A stretch of DNA of 64,000 nt from Flavobacteriales bacterium UBA6051 (GCA_002427735.1 DIYP01000018.1:62001-126000); one strand, 5' to 3'; positions 47,944-57,522 are shown, numbered from the stretch's first letter. Numbers and translations: made by a program. Notes: generated by a model not told the origin, from the letters alone.

Positions 47944-50712
47944 TTAATCCAGTTCGAAGGTTTCTTGCCAATTCTCTATTTCTTGCCAATCTGGTTGTTC
48001 ACTTTTGATGAGGTAACAGTCGTTCAATACAAGAACATCCATATTGGTCCGCATAAAACATTTGTATGCATCGTTTAAATTACAAACAATCGGTTCACCG
48101 CGAACATTAAAGGATGTATTAATCAATACTGCCTTTCCTGTGTGCTTTTCAAACTTCATAAGAATGTCATGAAAACGCGGGTTTTGTTCCTTGCTAACAG
48201 ATTGGAGTCGAGCCGAGTTATCAACGTGTGTTATTGCCGGAAGTTCACTACGTTTTTGATTGACAATCTCAATCATATTGTCTGTCGCTTTTTGGTCCGT
48301 TTTTGGAGTAACCAATAACTCTTCTTTGACATTTCGAACAACTAACATGTAGGGACTTGGTCTATCGAAATCAAAATATTGCTCTGTTCTTTCTTCGGCA
48401 AATATGGGAGCGAAGGGGCGAAAAGATTCACGAAACTTAATCTTCAGGTTCAATTTAGATTGCATTTCCACATCCATTGGATTAGCAATAATTGATCGAT
48501 TACCTAAAGCTCTAGGACCAAATTCCATGCGTCCATCAAAATAACCGATGATATTCTTTTCGTTGAGCAGTTCGGCTATTTTTGAGGCCCTATTTTCAGC
48601 TGCAAAAGTGTGATATTTCAGTCCTTTTGTTTCCAGGAATGAACTTGTTTCGTTCATTGAAAAATCAGGGCCTAAGTAAGCATTAGGTTGTGATTCCTTT
48701 TGCGGATTTTCAGCGTTTTCGAAATACCAGTTTAAGGCGCACCCCACAGCCCCTCCTGCATCACCAGAAGCTGGCTGAAAATAAAAATCCTCAAAAGGAG
48801 TAGTGTCATAAAGCTTGCCATTAGAAACGCAGTTTAACGCTACACCTCCGGACATCACTAAGTTCTTTTTGCCTGTTAATTTATAGGCATGATTGGCCAT
48901 TTTAATGACAATTTCTTCTGTCACAGCCTGAATAGAAGCTGCTAAGTCCATTTCTCGACGCGTTATTTCTGATTCTCTCGAACGTTCCGACCCGCCGAAT
49001 AATTCAGCAAAACGACTATTCGTCATTTTCTCACCTTCCAAGAATGAAAAGTAATCGAGGTCCAGGAAAATGGATCCATCATCCTTTATATCAACAAGAT
49101 GCTGTTTTATAATATCCGAGTAAATTGGAGTTCCATATGGGGCGAGTCCCATAAGTTTGTATTCACCGGAATTCACTTTGAACCCACAGAAATAGGTAAA
49201 GGCGGAGTACAGTAACCCGAGCGAATGCGGATAATGTTGTTGCGCCTCAATAGTAATATTGTTATTACTCCCAGTGGCGATTGTGGAACATGCCCATTCA
49301 CCCACACCGTCTACAACAAGAATCGCGGCTTCATTAAACGGAGAAGGGTAAAAAGTACCTGCTGCATGTGAAATATGATGCTGGGTTTTATAAATATTAC
49401 CGCTGTAATTTGTTTCCCGTCGAATAATGTGGGGCAATTTGAGTTTGGTATACAAGCTTTTTTTGGCATTTTCCCAAAGTGCCTCTCCTTTATTGCCAAT
49501 TGCTTGTTTGTTGTGAAGAACACGTTCAATCGTCCAAGACTCATAGTCATAGTAGACAATTGCTTCTAGTTGGTTAATGTTTAATCGACCTTCTTCCAAG
49601 CAATAATTAATGGCGTTCCCTGGAAATGATTTATCATGTTTTATGCGTGTAAAGCGTTCTTCTTGTGCTGCGGCGATAATCTTTCCATTTTTCAGCAGTG
49701 CAGCTCCAGAATCATGATAAAAACAAGAAATTCCAAGAACGTAGGAGTCAGAAGTATTCGAAGTTACTCGCTTATTTGCTCTTTTAGGAATGGTTAGCTT
49801 ATTGGCAATACTATTTGCAACTAAATCATGCGCTTTTGGTGTAAAATGTCCACAAAGCGGAAGAAATATTTCGTCTTTTTCTAACGAATGATTACCGTTT
49901 AACATGGTGGCCAAATCGACAATGGAAACACGACTATTCGCGTACTTTTCGAATTCCTTTAGGAAAAAGGGTGACTCTTTATATGTAACTGAATCATAAT
50001 ATGGAATAGGTGCGACAATAAGCTTTTTATCTCCTATGGATTTAACAAGTCTTTCCATTAGTAGATGCATCAATCGCCATTCATTGCTATTTGGGTCAGC
50101 TAACTCCGGATGCAATTGATTTTTCAATACTCGTCGGCTGACATAGTTTTTTGCACGATGAATTAAAGAACTTGATTCATCGTTAGACGCCTCATTTTCA
50201 ACATTCGCTCTTTCCATCGGGACAGGTACATTTTGGAGAATAAGTTCCTGTTCAACGATTTGGAAATAAGGTTTTGGAATCAAAGCTGCCTGACCACTGG
50301 ACTTATCAATCCCTTCACGAGCGCTCATGAGGTTTCTTTTTAGATCGTCCAGATGAGGGGTGAAAAGCACGTAATCGTGATCAATTTCCCTGCTGTATTT
50401 TTCGTAGACCAGTAACTGTTGATCTACACCGTAGCCGGAGACTGCCAGATTAACGACCTTGCAATCCAAAAGATCTTGAAGTCTATCAGAAAAGCGCTGA
50501 TGATTCTCTACACCGTCGCCTGCTGCAAATGAATCTCCTAACACCAGTAGTGTGACTTCACTTTTTACTTCATCCTTAGAGTTTCGAAAACCGCGTTCGT
50601 CAGTTTCAATAAAGTATCCGTCGTTACCATAGCGTAAACGTGCAAGTTGATTCGGGACATAAGTGTGCCCCAACTCTTGGTCGTAGCGGATTATTTGGCG
50701 GAACGTTTTCAA
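47944..50712 (-). CDS. SGNH hydrolase-carbamoyltransferase fusion protein
   Basis: This is a 922-residue two-domain enzyme. Residues 1 to about 315 resemble an SGNH hydrolase, with block I LLVLGDSFAAG (Ser61), a Gly in AVSGYG, and a block V His in CGHFTPKAHD. From about 325 the protein is a NodU/CmcH-type O-carbamoyltransferase. The Kae1-like half starts at YVLGISCFYHDSGAALL, with the metal/ATP-binding HHISHAAG at about 440-447 and VMSGGVALNC. The C-terminal carbamoyl-transfer half includes EFGPRALGNRSI and INTSFNVRGEPIV. This family puts carbamoyl groups from carbamoyl phosphate on sugar hydroxyls. The SGNH and carbamoyltransferase parts are more often separate genes. It is divergent from an epimerase gene. 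Confidence 0.87.
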   Translation of the reverse strand: MKTFRQIIRYDQELGHTYVPNQLARLRYGNDGYFIETDERGFRNSKDEVKSEVTLLVLGDSFAAGDGVENHQRFSDRLQDLLDCKVVNLAVSGYGVDQQLLVYEKYSREIDHDYVLFTPHLDDLKRNLMSAREGIDKSSGQAALIPKPYFQIVEQELILQNVPVPMERANVENEASNDESSSLIHRAKNYVSRRVLKNQLHPELADPNSNEWRLMHLLMERLVKSIGDKKLIVAPIPYYDSVTYKESPFFLKEFEKYANSRVSIVDLATMLNGNHSLEKDEIFLPLCGHFTPKAHDLVANSIANKLTIPKRANKRVTSNTSDSYVLGISCFYHDSGAALLKNGKIIAAAQEERFTRIKHDKSFPGNAINYCLEEGRLNINQLEAIVYYDYESWTIERVLHNKQAIGNKGEALWENAKKSLYTKLKLPHIIRRETNYSGNIYKTQHHISHAAGTFYPSPFNEAAILVVDGVGEWACSTIATGSNNNITIEAQQHYPHSLGLLYSAFTYFCGFKVNSGEYKLMGLAPYGTPIYSDIIKQHLVDIKDDGSIFLDLDYFSFLEGEKMTNSRFAELFGGSERSRESEITRREMDLAASIQAVTEEIVIKMANHAYKLTGKKNLVMSGGVALNCVSNGKLYDTTPFEDFYFQPASGDAGGAVGCALNWYFENAENPQKESQPNAYLGPDFSMNETSSFLETKGLKYHTFAAENRASKIAELLNEKNIIGYFDGRMEFGPRALGNRSIIANPMDVEMQSKLNLKIKFRESFRPFAPIFAEERTEQYFDFDRPSPYMLVVRNVKEELLVTPKTDQKATDNMIEIVNQKRSELPAITHVDNSARLQSVSKEQNPRFHDILMKFEKHTGKAVLINTSFNVRGEPIVCNLNDAYKCFMRTNMDVLVLNDCYLIKSEQPDWQEIENWQETFELD

Positions 50713-50801
50713 GAAAAACTGATCTTTTTTATGGATCGGATACGAAGTTAGTTATTCTCAAGGAATGACTCAACGCTTACTACTTATTTATCCAAAATCG
50801 A

Positions 50802-50809
50802 TACATTTG
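50802..50809 (+). promoter_or_regulatory. -7 element of the epimerase-glycosyltransferase operon
   Basis: TACATTTG matches TAnnTTTG exactly and ends 13 bases before the ATG at 50823. The leader would be about seven bases. No TTG was found at the usual -33 position. Confidence 0.5.
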
Positions 50810-50822
50810 AGTTGATTATTGA

Positions 50823-51746
50823 ATGGGAGCTATGGGAAACACCAAACCTAAGGTACTGGTTGTAGGATCGAATGGTTATATCGGGTCGAATTTATCACAA
50901 CGTTTGATAGAAAAGGGATTTGACGTAAGACTCACAGACCTCTCTAAAAAATCGCAGATTAATTCAAAAGCTTATCACCAAGCGGATTTTTCTGACCTAT
51001 CATCCATTGAGAAATTGGTGGATGGAATTGATCTCATTTATTTCTTTGCAGGAAAGACAGGGAATTCTGAAGAAGGGTTTAATAACCCTCAGGATTTTAT
51101 TTCAGGAAATGAAGTCACGCTTGTGAACCTTTTGAATGTTCTGAAGGACAAATCTTCAAAGCCTAAAGTAATATTCCCGTCTACGCGGTTATTATATCAG
51201 GGAAGCGAGCAATTAATCACGGAGAATTCACCTTTAGAGGCAAAGTCAGTATATGCTGTGAATAAATTAGCTTGTGAAAATTACCTGCGCATCTACAATG
51301 AGAACTTCGGGATTGATTATACGATCTTTCGAATTAGTCTTCCCTACGGGACCTTTGTTCAACAAGACCACGTGTCATATGGCGTAATGTCATATTTGAT
51401 CAACAGAGCAAGAGAAGGAAACGCACTTTTCATTTTTGGTGAGGGAAAACAAAAAGGATCTTTTATTCACATTAAGGATCTGGTTGAGCTGTTGATTCTT
51501 GGTGGACTTTCGAATGATACAGTGAATGAAGTTTTTAATATTGGTGGTCCCGACAGTCTGGAAATAGGCACTGTGGTTGAATCTATTGGAAACAAATTTG
51601 GTGTTGACGTGAGTCATAAGGAATGGCCGGAAGTATCGCGTAAAACTGATCAGGGAGACTTGGTCTTTGATTCTTCAAGGTTATTAAATTTGCTTGATTA
51701 CACGTACACAAACAGTTTTGCTACATGGCTCAATCAGACCGAATAA
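50823..51746 (+). CDS. NAD-dependent epimerase/dehydratase (extended SDR)
   Basis: This is a 307-residue short-chain dehydrogenase of the extended type, which acts on nucleotide sugars. The cofactor motif is VLVVGSNGYIGSNLSQRL near the N-terminus. The catalytic pair appears as YAVNK (Tyr and Lys, about residues 142-146), with an upstream Ser/Thr in PSTRLLY. The region FNIGGPDSLEIGTVVESIG in the C-terminal part fits substrate binding. The reaction (epimerase, dehydratase or reductase) cannot be read off. The start may be the ATG at 50832, nine bases later. It overlaps the next glycosyltransferase gene by 22 bases. Confidence 0.85.
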   Translation: MGAMGNTKPKVLVVGSNGYIGSNLSQRLIEKGFDVRLTDLSKKSQINSKAYHQADFSDLSSIEKLVDGIDLIYFFAGKTGNSEEGFNNPQDFISGNEVTLVNLLNVLKDKSSKPKVIFPSTRLLYQGSEQLITENSPLEAKSVYAVNKLACENYLRIYNENFGIDYTIFRISLPYGTFVQQDHVSYGVMSYLINRAREGNALFIFGEGKQKGSFIHIKDLVELLILGGLSNDTVNEVFNIGGPDSLEIGTVVESIGNKFGVDVSHKEWPEVSRKTDQGDLVFDSSRLLNLLDYTYTNSFATWLNQTE

Positions 51747-52942
51747 TTGTACTTTTTCCTCGGTGGTTTCCATACAATAAAGTGAAAGAGCAGTCTTTTC
51801 TAGTTGAAGAATTGGATGCTTTAGCTGGTCATTTCAAAGAGGTACATATTGTTCCGCAACAGATTGAGGGCGATAAATATCAACTCGATAGCCGATTTAA
51901 GGTAGACGAAACTCTGGCACAAGCATTGACGGAAATTGGTTTTATGGACAAGGCTAAAACCGTCTTGTCTGTAGATTTTTTGCAGGAATTAGTAAAGATT
52001 AAATTTAACCGCAACAAGATGCGTTATGCTATTGCGGCGCGTTTGGCTGCTTTGGTAACGCGTAAATGGATTAAATCATTTGTGAAGAATAAAGAAAACG
52101 TTGTATTGTATAGTTTTTGGATGGATTTTACAACGTTGGCTTTTGCAATGACTAAAGATGAAAATCAGAATGTAAAGGCAGTTTCTCGTTGTCATAACTT
52201 TGATATTTATGGGAATACAGATAACGACTTTTATGTACCCTATCAGCAGAAGATGGTTGAATCTATGGATGGTGTTTATCCAGATTCGTTTGGTGGAGAA
52301 GAGTTTCTAATCAATAAATTCCCCAATAGTGCATGCAAGGCAGCGATCATGGGAGTACGCAAACCGCTTTCAGAAAATACAGGCTCTACAGATGGCATCG
52401 TGCGAATTTTATCATGTGCGTATATGATTCCACGAAAGCGCGTAGGACTTTTTCTGGATGGGCTTATTTTGGTTTCTCAACTGCGCCCAGAGTTGAAAAT
52501 TGAATGGACGCACATTGGCGGCGGCCCCGATTTTGATGAGGTACAAGAGCGCTCAAAGAAGCTAACTGGTGAAACAAAGGCGACCTTTACTGGGAATATG
52601 AGTACTGAGGAATTATCACATTATTATGCAAATACGCCAATTGATTTATTTGTGAATACAAGTACAAAAGAAGGCACTCCCGTTTCCATAATGGAGGCTA
52701 TTAGCCGATCAATACCGCTCATGGCAACAGCTTTTGGAGGTAATAAAGAGATTGTTGATTTAGGTGCCGGTGTGGGGCTTTCACCGGATCCAACGCCAAA
52801 TGAAATTGCGGATAAATTGATAGAATTGATTGATTCAGGTGGTCTAAAAAGGTTAAAGCTGGAAAGTAAAAAAGTGTGGGACGATCATTACAATAGTGAA
52901 AAGAACTACGAGGAGTTTTGTGAGCGAATTGCTCTTCTCTAA
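51725..52942 (+). CDS. Glycosyltransferase family 4-like protein
   Basis: This is a 405-residue GT-B glycosyltransferase. The N-terminus is IIVLFPRWFPYNKVKEQSFL. The donor half shows ILSCAYMIPRKRVGLFLDGL, the WTHIGGGPDFDEV segment and the GT4 motif KEGTPVSIMEAISRSIPLMAT, which carries the conserved Glu. The first residues are encoded inside the end of the epimerase gene, which implies coupled translation. With that gene it forms a short plus-strand unit inside an otherwise minus-strand cluster. Its stop overlaps the opposite-strand gene by four bases. Confidence 0.86.
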   Translation: MAQSDRIIVLFPRWFPYNKVKEQSFLVEELDALAGHFKEVHIVPQQIEGDKYQLDSRFKVDETLAQALTEIGFMDKAKTVLSVDFLQELVKIKFNRNKMRYAIAARLAALVTRKWIKSFVKNKENVVLYSFWMDFTTLAFAMTKDENQNVKAVSRCHNFDIYGNTDNDFYVPYQQKMVESMDGVYPDSFGGEEFLINKFPNSACKAAIMGVRKPLSENTGSTDGIVRILSCAYMIPRKRVGLFLDGLILVSQLRPELKIEWTHIGGGPDFDEVQERSKKLTGETKATFTGNMSTEELSHYYANTPIDLFVNTSTKEGTPVSIMEAISRSIPLMATAFGGNKEIVDLGAGVGLSPDPTPNEIADKLIELIDSGGLKRLKLESKKVWDDHYNSEKNYEEFCERIALL

Positions 52943-54084
52943 AGTTTTAATGCATTTTCAAGCCCTTTCCAATACGATTCAAAGCTTATTTCATCGTAGT
53001 GTTGCAGACAGTTCTCGGCAAGCTTTTTCTCATTTTTAAGAATATATCGAACGCCCTCAGTGATTCCATTTTCTCCTTCGACTGTAATTCCGACACCCAA
53101 ATCATCTACAAACTCAAAACCTTTTGCTTTTGACACAATAACAGGTCGTCCCAATAATACACTTCGCATAAGTTTTCCAGAGCTTTTTCCAACAAAAGTC
53201 AAATTATCATTAATGTGTCGATACAAGCACATTGAGGCAGAGCTATATTGAATAAGCGAATGCAGTTTATCTGGACTAAAGCTTTCCGCAGTCCAGAATA
53301 TTTTACCGGGAATATCGAGATGATCGTATTTTTCCCGAAACCCTTTAATATCGTTTTTACCTTTAAGAATAAGTACGGCTTCTTCAGGCCAGTTTTTTAC
53401 AGATGATAGAAGTTCTGTAATCAGGTTAAATTCCTGCAGACCGCCTGCCATCAGAAAAATCTTTTTACCCTCATCAATTCCAAAGTACTGGTGCCAGTTA
53501 ATCGTTGGTAGTTCCTGGATTTCATCTCGCAGCGGAGTGTTGGGGAGAGGGAAGTGTTCTTTTTCGGCAAGTGAAGGAATCTGAGCACACAGCGGGGGAT
53601 AGCGCGATTCATCAGGAGTAGACACAAAATCTGCTTTAAGCGCACTTTTGATTTCAGCATTTACCCAAATATTCCGTTCGCCTTGTACTGGAAATTCATC
53701 GTTCATGTAAACAAAGCTGCTTTTTTTGTTTACACGCTTCAGTATTGCTCCCAGCGTTACTCCTGCCATGCCAGAAGCAAAAACATGACTGTATTTATTC
53801 CTCAGTGTAAAAAAGCTCTTAAACTTAAAGTAGGTAGTCAGAAAGTAATAGCTCCATTTACCTTCTTTCGGCCATATGTAATTATGATCTAAAAAGTGGA
53901 ATTTCACATTTTCGGAAAAAAGTCCTTGATAAGCTTGACTTCTATATTCACTGAGATAAACGTCAATTTCATAGCCTTTTCGGTCCAAAAGAGTAATCAC
54001 ATTAAGGCCAAAAGGCATTGTGATCAGAATAGGATTCGTTCTGATGGGAAATGCAAAAATGAAAGCAACTTTCTTCTTTTTCAT
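52939..54084 (-). CDS. Glycosyltransferase (GT-B, family 4-like)
   Basis: This is a 381-residue putative glycosyltransferase. The N-terminal half starts KKVAFIFAFPIRTNPILI, and SHVFASGMAGVTLGAILKRV follows in a Rossmann-like fold. The donor half has IFLMAGGLQEFNLITELLSS and a C-terminal SGKLMRSVLLGRPVIVSKAKG region in the position of the GT4 donor loop, but the usual Glu is less clear. A GT-B fold is likely and the family number is uncertain. It is coupled by a four-base overlap to the methyltransferase gene upstream and converges on the plus-strand glycosyltransferase. Confidence 0.72.
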   Translation of the reverse strand: MKKKKVAFIFAFPIRTNPILITMPFGLNVITLLDRKGYEIDVYLSEYRSQAYQGLFSENVKFHFLDHNYIWPKEGKWSYYFLTTYFKFKSFFTLRNKYSHVFASGMAGVTLGAILKRVNKKSSFVYMNDEFPVQGERNIWVNAEIKSALKADFVSTPDESRYPPLCAQIPSLAEKEHFPLPNTPLRDEIQELPTINWHQYFGIDEGKKIFLMAGGLQEFNLITELLSSVKNWPEEAVLILKGKNDIKGFREKYDHLDIPGKIFWTAESFSPDKLHSLIQYSSASMCLYRHINDNLTFVGKSSGKLMRSVLLGRPVIVSKAKGFEFVDDLGVGITVEGENGITEGVRYILKNEKKLAENCLQHYDEISFESYWKGLENALKL

Positions 54085-54827
54085 TTAAATACGTACAGTG
54101 AATACCAGTTATCTGAATTGGATGGCTCTACCGTTAGCCATTTATGTGAAGCTTCCAATGAAAAACCAGTCTGATTACCAAATGATTCTAGCTCTTCGGG
54201 AAACAAGTAACGCATGCGATGCGTTTCCGATAACTCGTAAACAGAGCTGTCCTCTTTCCGGGTGATAGATATATCAAAAACAACATCAATGGCACTTTTT
54301 TCCGGCAATGAAATTGGTGTTGTTTTGCGGTGTATTTTCAAATGTTCATTCTCTACTTCTTTCACTCTGTGATGTGGAGGGTCTAGTAGAACTGCAGGGC
54401 CATTCCAACAATCAAAAATGAAAACACCGTTTGGGTTTAAGTGCTTTTTAGCTGTTTGGAATGTGGCGTTGAGATCACTGTCTTCAACCTGATAACTCAT
54501 TACATGAAACATAGATATTACAACATCGAATTTTCCATGCATACCTAACGAGCGAATATCGTCTACGGAGAAGTTGATTTTTCCAGAAGCGTCGTTTTTT
54601 CGTGCAATCTCTATCATCGTTTCAGAAAAGTCTACAGCAACAATGGTATACCCTTTTTGCATCAGAAGAACATCATGCTTTCCTGTTCCGCATCCGAGGT
54701 TTAATATGGTCTTGGCTCCTGGATTATGCGTCTGAATCAGTGAGTGGATATAGTCTGTTTCTGCCGCGTAGTCCTTGTCACGGTATAGCAAGTCATAGTA
54801 GTTTGAATAGTCGTCAAATACCTTCAT
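54081..54827 (-). CDS. Class I SAM-dependent methyltransferase
   Basis: This is a 248-residue methyltransferase with the SAM motif ILNLGCGTGKHDVLL at about residues 40-54, then VAVDFSETMIEIARK and VVISMFHVMSYQ. The C-terminal part (about 145-248) is a beta-rich insertion typical of sugar-modifying methyltransferases such as those acting on dTDP-sugars. No zinc ribbon is present, unlike the pair at 43736-45516. It lies between the aminotransferase and a glycosyltransferase with four-base overlaps on both sides, so N- or O-methylation of a sugar in this pathway is the likely job. Confidence 0.85.
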   Translation of the reverse strand: MKVFDDYSNYYDLLYRDKDYAAETDYIHSLIQTHNPGAKTILNLGCGTGKHDVLLMQKGYTIVAVDFSETMIEIARKNDASGKINFSVDDIRSLGMHGKFDVVISMFHVMSYQVEDSDLNATFQTAKKHLNPNGVFIFDCWNGPAVLLDPPHHRVKEVENEHLKIHRKTTPISLPEKSAIDVVFDISITRKEDSSVYELSETHRMRYLFPEELESFGNQTGFSLEASHKWLTVEPSNSDNWYSLYVFK

Positions 54828-55945
54828 TCTAGTATTTGCTTTAAACGTTTAACTACCTCATTAATGTCCGATTCCGTCAGTCCTAATCCACTTGGAACAT
54901 AAAAACCACGTTCTGCCATCCTCTCAGCAACTGGGTAGCTTTCGTTGACGTACCAGCCCTGTGTATTGTAGACCGGTTGCAGATGCATAGGGTAGAAGAA
55001 TGGGCGACATCCAATTTTGAATTCTCTCATTCGTTGCATGACTTCAAGAGCATTCATTTTAACATTATCCTTGAGTATTATTCCAAACACCCAAAACACG
55101 TTTTCTGCGTAATCCGTGGATTGTTTAGGAAGCTCGATTTTATCCGATAGTTCAGAGAGCAGAGATGTATACAGCTGACCGATCCACCTTTTCTTTTCAA
55201 TAAACGTGTCAATTTGTTCCAGTTGTGCTACACCTAGTGCTGCTTGCATGTTGGTCATCCGGTAATTCCAACCTATTTCATCGTGGACAAAACGCTTTTC
55301 TGGTTGAAAACAAAGGTTTCGATAACCGCGACATTTCTCTGCAATCTCGGCATCGTTTGTCACAATCATACCTCCTTCACCTGTCGTAATATGTTTATTG
55401 GGGTAAAAGCTAAATATACTGGCGTCTCCGAAAGAACCACAAAGTTTTCCATTGTACGTTTGTCCGTGCAATTCCGCTGCATCTTCGATCAACTTTAAAT
55501 CATATTTTTCGCACAATTGAAGAACAGGGTCCATATCCACCGGTAACCCATAAATGTGAACGACGATAATCGCTTTGGTTTTATCAGTGATTCGCTCCTC
55601 AATTTTTTGCACATCCATGTTCCATGTTTCAGGATCACTGTCGATCAAAATGGGTTTAGCTCCCAATTTTGAAACAGCCTGTGCCGGAGAAATAATAGTA
55701 AATGTTGGAATAATCACTTCATCTCCTTCACTGATCCCGACGGCTTTTGCCGCAATTTCGAGTGCAGCCGTTCCATTGGAAACAGCAATACCGAAATCGC
55801 GTCCTACAAAACGGGACATTTCATCTTCAAATCGTTTGACAAATGGACCTTCAGAAGAAATCCAGCCCGTCTCAATGCATTCGACTAAGTATTCTTTTTC
55901 TTTACCACTAAGTAAGGGAGTGTTAACAGGGATCATTTTATTCAT
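54824..55945 (-). CDS. DegT/DnrJ/EryC1/StrS aminotransferase, perosamine synthase-like
   Basis: This is a 373-residue PLP-dependent sugar aminotransferase. The N-terminus IPVNTPLLSGKEKEYLVECI and the segment GWISSEGPFVKRFE closely resemble RfbE-type GDP-perosamine synthases. The PLP lysine is present as Lys184 in FYPNKHITTGEGG, which separates it from the His-bearing dehydratases such as ColD. It directly follows gmd, whose product GDP-4-keto-6-deoxymannose is the substrate of perosamine synthase. The Met at 55945 is used because its ATGAATAA overlap with gmd is natural; the frame is open to 56011. GDP-perosamine production is inferred. Confidence 0.83.
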   Translation of the reverse strand: MNKMIPVNTPLLSGKEKEYLVECIETGWISSEGPFVKRFEDEMSRFVGRDFGIAVSNGTAALEIAAKAVGISEGDEVIIPTFTIISPAQAVSKLGAKPILIDSDPETWNMDVQKIEERITDKTKAIIVVHIYGLPVDMDPVLQLCEKYDLKLIEDAAELHGQTYNGKLCGSFGDASIFSFYPNKHITTGEGGMIVTNDAEIAEKCRGYRNLCFQPEKRFVHDEIGWNYRMTNMQAALGVAQLEQIDTFIEKKRWIGQLYTSLLSELSDKIELPKQSTDYAENVFWVFGIILKDNVKMNALEVMQRMREFKIGCRPFFYPMHLQPVYNTQGWYVNESYPVAERMAERGFYVPSGLGLTESDINEVVKRLKQILE

Positions 55946-57053
55946 CTTTCGATAGGTTGACCTTATGTCCTCGATTCTTTGAGTCCAGTTCCTTCTTAAA
56001 CAAAGCGACATCAGAAGCCACCATTTCCTTTATCAGCTGATCGAGATTATAGGCTGGTTTCCAATTCAATTGTTTTTGCGCCTTTGATGGATCTCCTACA
56101 AGCAAATCGACTTCGCTTGGACGATAGTACTCAGGGTCTATTCGAAGTACAATTTGATTTTCTTCTAATTGGAATTCGGAATTAGCGCATGCTTTAACCT
56201 TGGCAATTTCGTTTTCACCGGTTCCTTCAAAATAAATCTCCACTCCAACTTCTTGAAATGCCTTAATCACAAAATCGCGAACTGTAGTTGTTACACCAGT
56301 AGCAATAACATAGTCTTCAGGAGTTTCCTGCTGCAGCATTTTCCACATAGCAACAACGTAATCTTTCGCATGCCCCCAATCTCTTTTGGCATCCAGATTT
56401 CCGAGATACAAAACGTCATCAATCCCAAGTGCTATTTTGGCAACAGCGCGGGTGATTTTGCGTGTAACAAATGTTTCTCCACGCGTTGGTGACTCATGAT
56501 TAAAAAGGATTCCATTACAAGCGAACATATTGTAAGCTTCACGGTAATTCACGGTAATCCAATAACCATAAATTTTAGCCACGCCGTAAGGCGAACGTGG
56601 ATGAAATGGCGTGTTTTCTGATTGTGGGACTTCTTTTACTTTTCCGTATAATTCAGAAGTAGATGCCTGATAGATTTTTGTCTTATTTCCAAATCCTAAT
56701 AAGCGTACAGCTTCTAAAATACGCAGTGTTCCCAACGCATCAACATCAGCAGAGTACTCAGGCATTTCGAAGCTTACCCATACGTGCGACATCGCTCCTA
56801 AATTGTAAATCTCGTCCGGTTCAACTTGCTTAATGATGCGGGTGAGATTCATGGAGTCTGTTAAGTCTCCGTAGTGAAGAAAAAGCTTCACACCCTCTTC
56901 ATGAGGATCCTGAAAAAGGTGATCAATACGTTCCGTATTGAACAAAGAACTTCTTCGTTTAATCCCATGAACTTCGTATCCTTTTTCCAGCAGAAACTCA
57001 GCCAAATAGGCACCATCCTGCCCTGTAATTCCCGTTATAAGCGCCTTTTTCAT
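55938..57053 (-). CDS. gmd: GDP-mannose 4,6-dehydratase
   Basis: This extended SDR enzyme converts GDP-mannose to GDP-4-keto-6-deoxymannose. The 371-residue sequence opens with ALITGITGQDGAYLAEFLLE and continues to GIKRRSSLFNTERIDHL, the hallmark of Gmd. The catalytic Tyr156 and Lys160 lie in HPRSPYGVAKIYGYW. GILFNHESPTRGETFVTRKI is also diagnostic. Length matches the family (about 370). It is followed by the aminotransferase gene with an eight-base overlap and preceded at zero distance by the cupin gene. Confidence 0.96.
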   Translation of the reverse strand: MKKALITGITGQDGAYLAEFLLEKGYEVHGIKRRSSLFNTERIDHLFQDPHEEGVKLFLHYGDLTDSMNLTRIIKQVEPDEIYNLGAMSHVWVSFEMPEYSADVDALGTLRILEAVRLLGFGNKTKIYQASTSELYGKVKEVPQSENTPFHPRSPYGVAKIYGYWITVNYREAYNMFACNGILFNHESPTRGETFVTRKITRAVAKIALGIDDVLYLGNLDAKRDWGHAKDYVVAMWKMLQQETPEDYVIATGVTTTVRDFVIKAFQEVGVEIYFEGTGENEIAKVKACANSEFQLEENQIVLRIDPEYYRPSEVDLLVGDPSKAQKQLNWKPAYNLDQLIKEMVASDVALFKKELDSKNRGHKVNLSKDE

Positions 57054-57494
57054 TTAATCTTTTTTCTTAGCCATTTTGACTGACCGATCATCTATCGGAT
57101 CAAAACGCACTTTGTCCAATTCCCCCACATATGGTCCTTGCTTAACCTCAATTATCTCAGAAGGCTCAAGCATTTTGAATCCATGACCACCATCCGCAAG
57201 TAAAATGACGTCCCCTTGACGCACAATGGTGCTCTGGATATATTCTTGCTGATCATCGTAGAAGTCTACACGAATTAATCCCTTTTTTATGAAAAGAACT
57301 TCGTGTGTTTGCGTTAATTTTCGCTCAACTTCTCTATGCACATGCGGTTGGATGGCGTAATCTTTTTCACGGTTCATGTAACCAATTTGCATAGAAGAAT
57401 CATCATCTGTAAAAAACTCAATCCCCTCTTTATGAAATTGAGAACGAATGATAGTAGCAAGTTGTAATTCTTTATGAACCAGTCTTTCAATCAT
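57054..57494 (-). CDS. Cupin-fold protein of the polysaccharide locus
   Basis: This is a 146-residue single-domain protein with a cupin-like beta-barrel pattern. Motif 1 has QPHVHREVERKL followed by THEVLFIKKGLIRVDFYD, and motif 2 has GDVILLADGGHGFKML. The His residues at the metal-site positions are present. Small cupins of this type occur in glycan clusters and may be sugar isomerases or have a regulatory role. No specific activity can be assigned. It is the first gene of a unit that continues with gmd and the aminotransferase, and a promoter-like element lies just upstream. Confidence 0.75.
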   Translation of the reverse strand: MIERLVHKELQLATIIRSQFHKEGIEFFTDDDSSMQIGYMNREKDYAIQPHVHREVERKLTQTHEVLFIKKGLIRVDFYDDQQEYIQSTIVRQGDVILLADGGHGFKMLEPSEIIEVKQGPYVGELDKVRFDPIDDRSVKMAKKKD

Positions 57495-57522
57495 CTTTTA
57501 ATTGCAGCCCTACAACTGCATT

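Noticed and set aside
55575..55955. A 126-codon plus-strand frame opposite the gmd-linked aminotransferase
   Set aside because: The minus-strand aminotransferase is certain here, and the frame is only its shadow.
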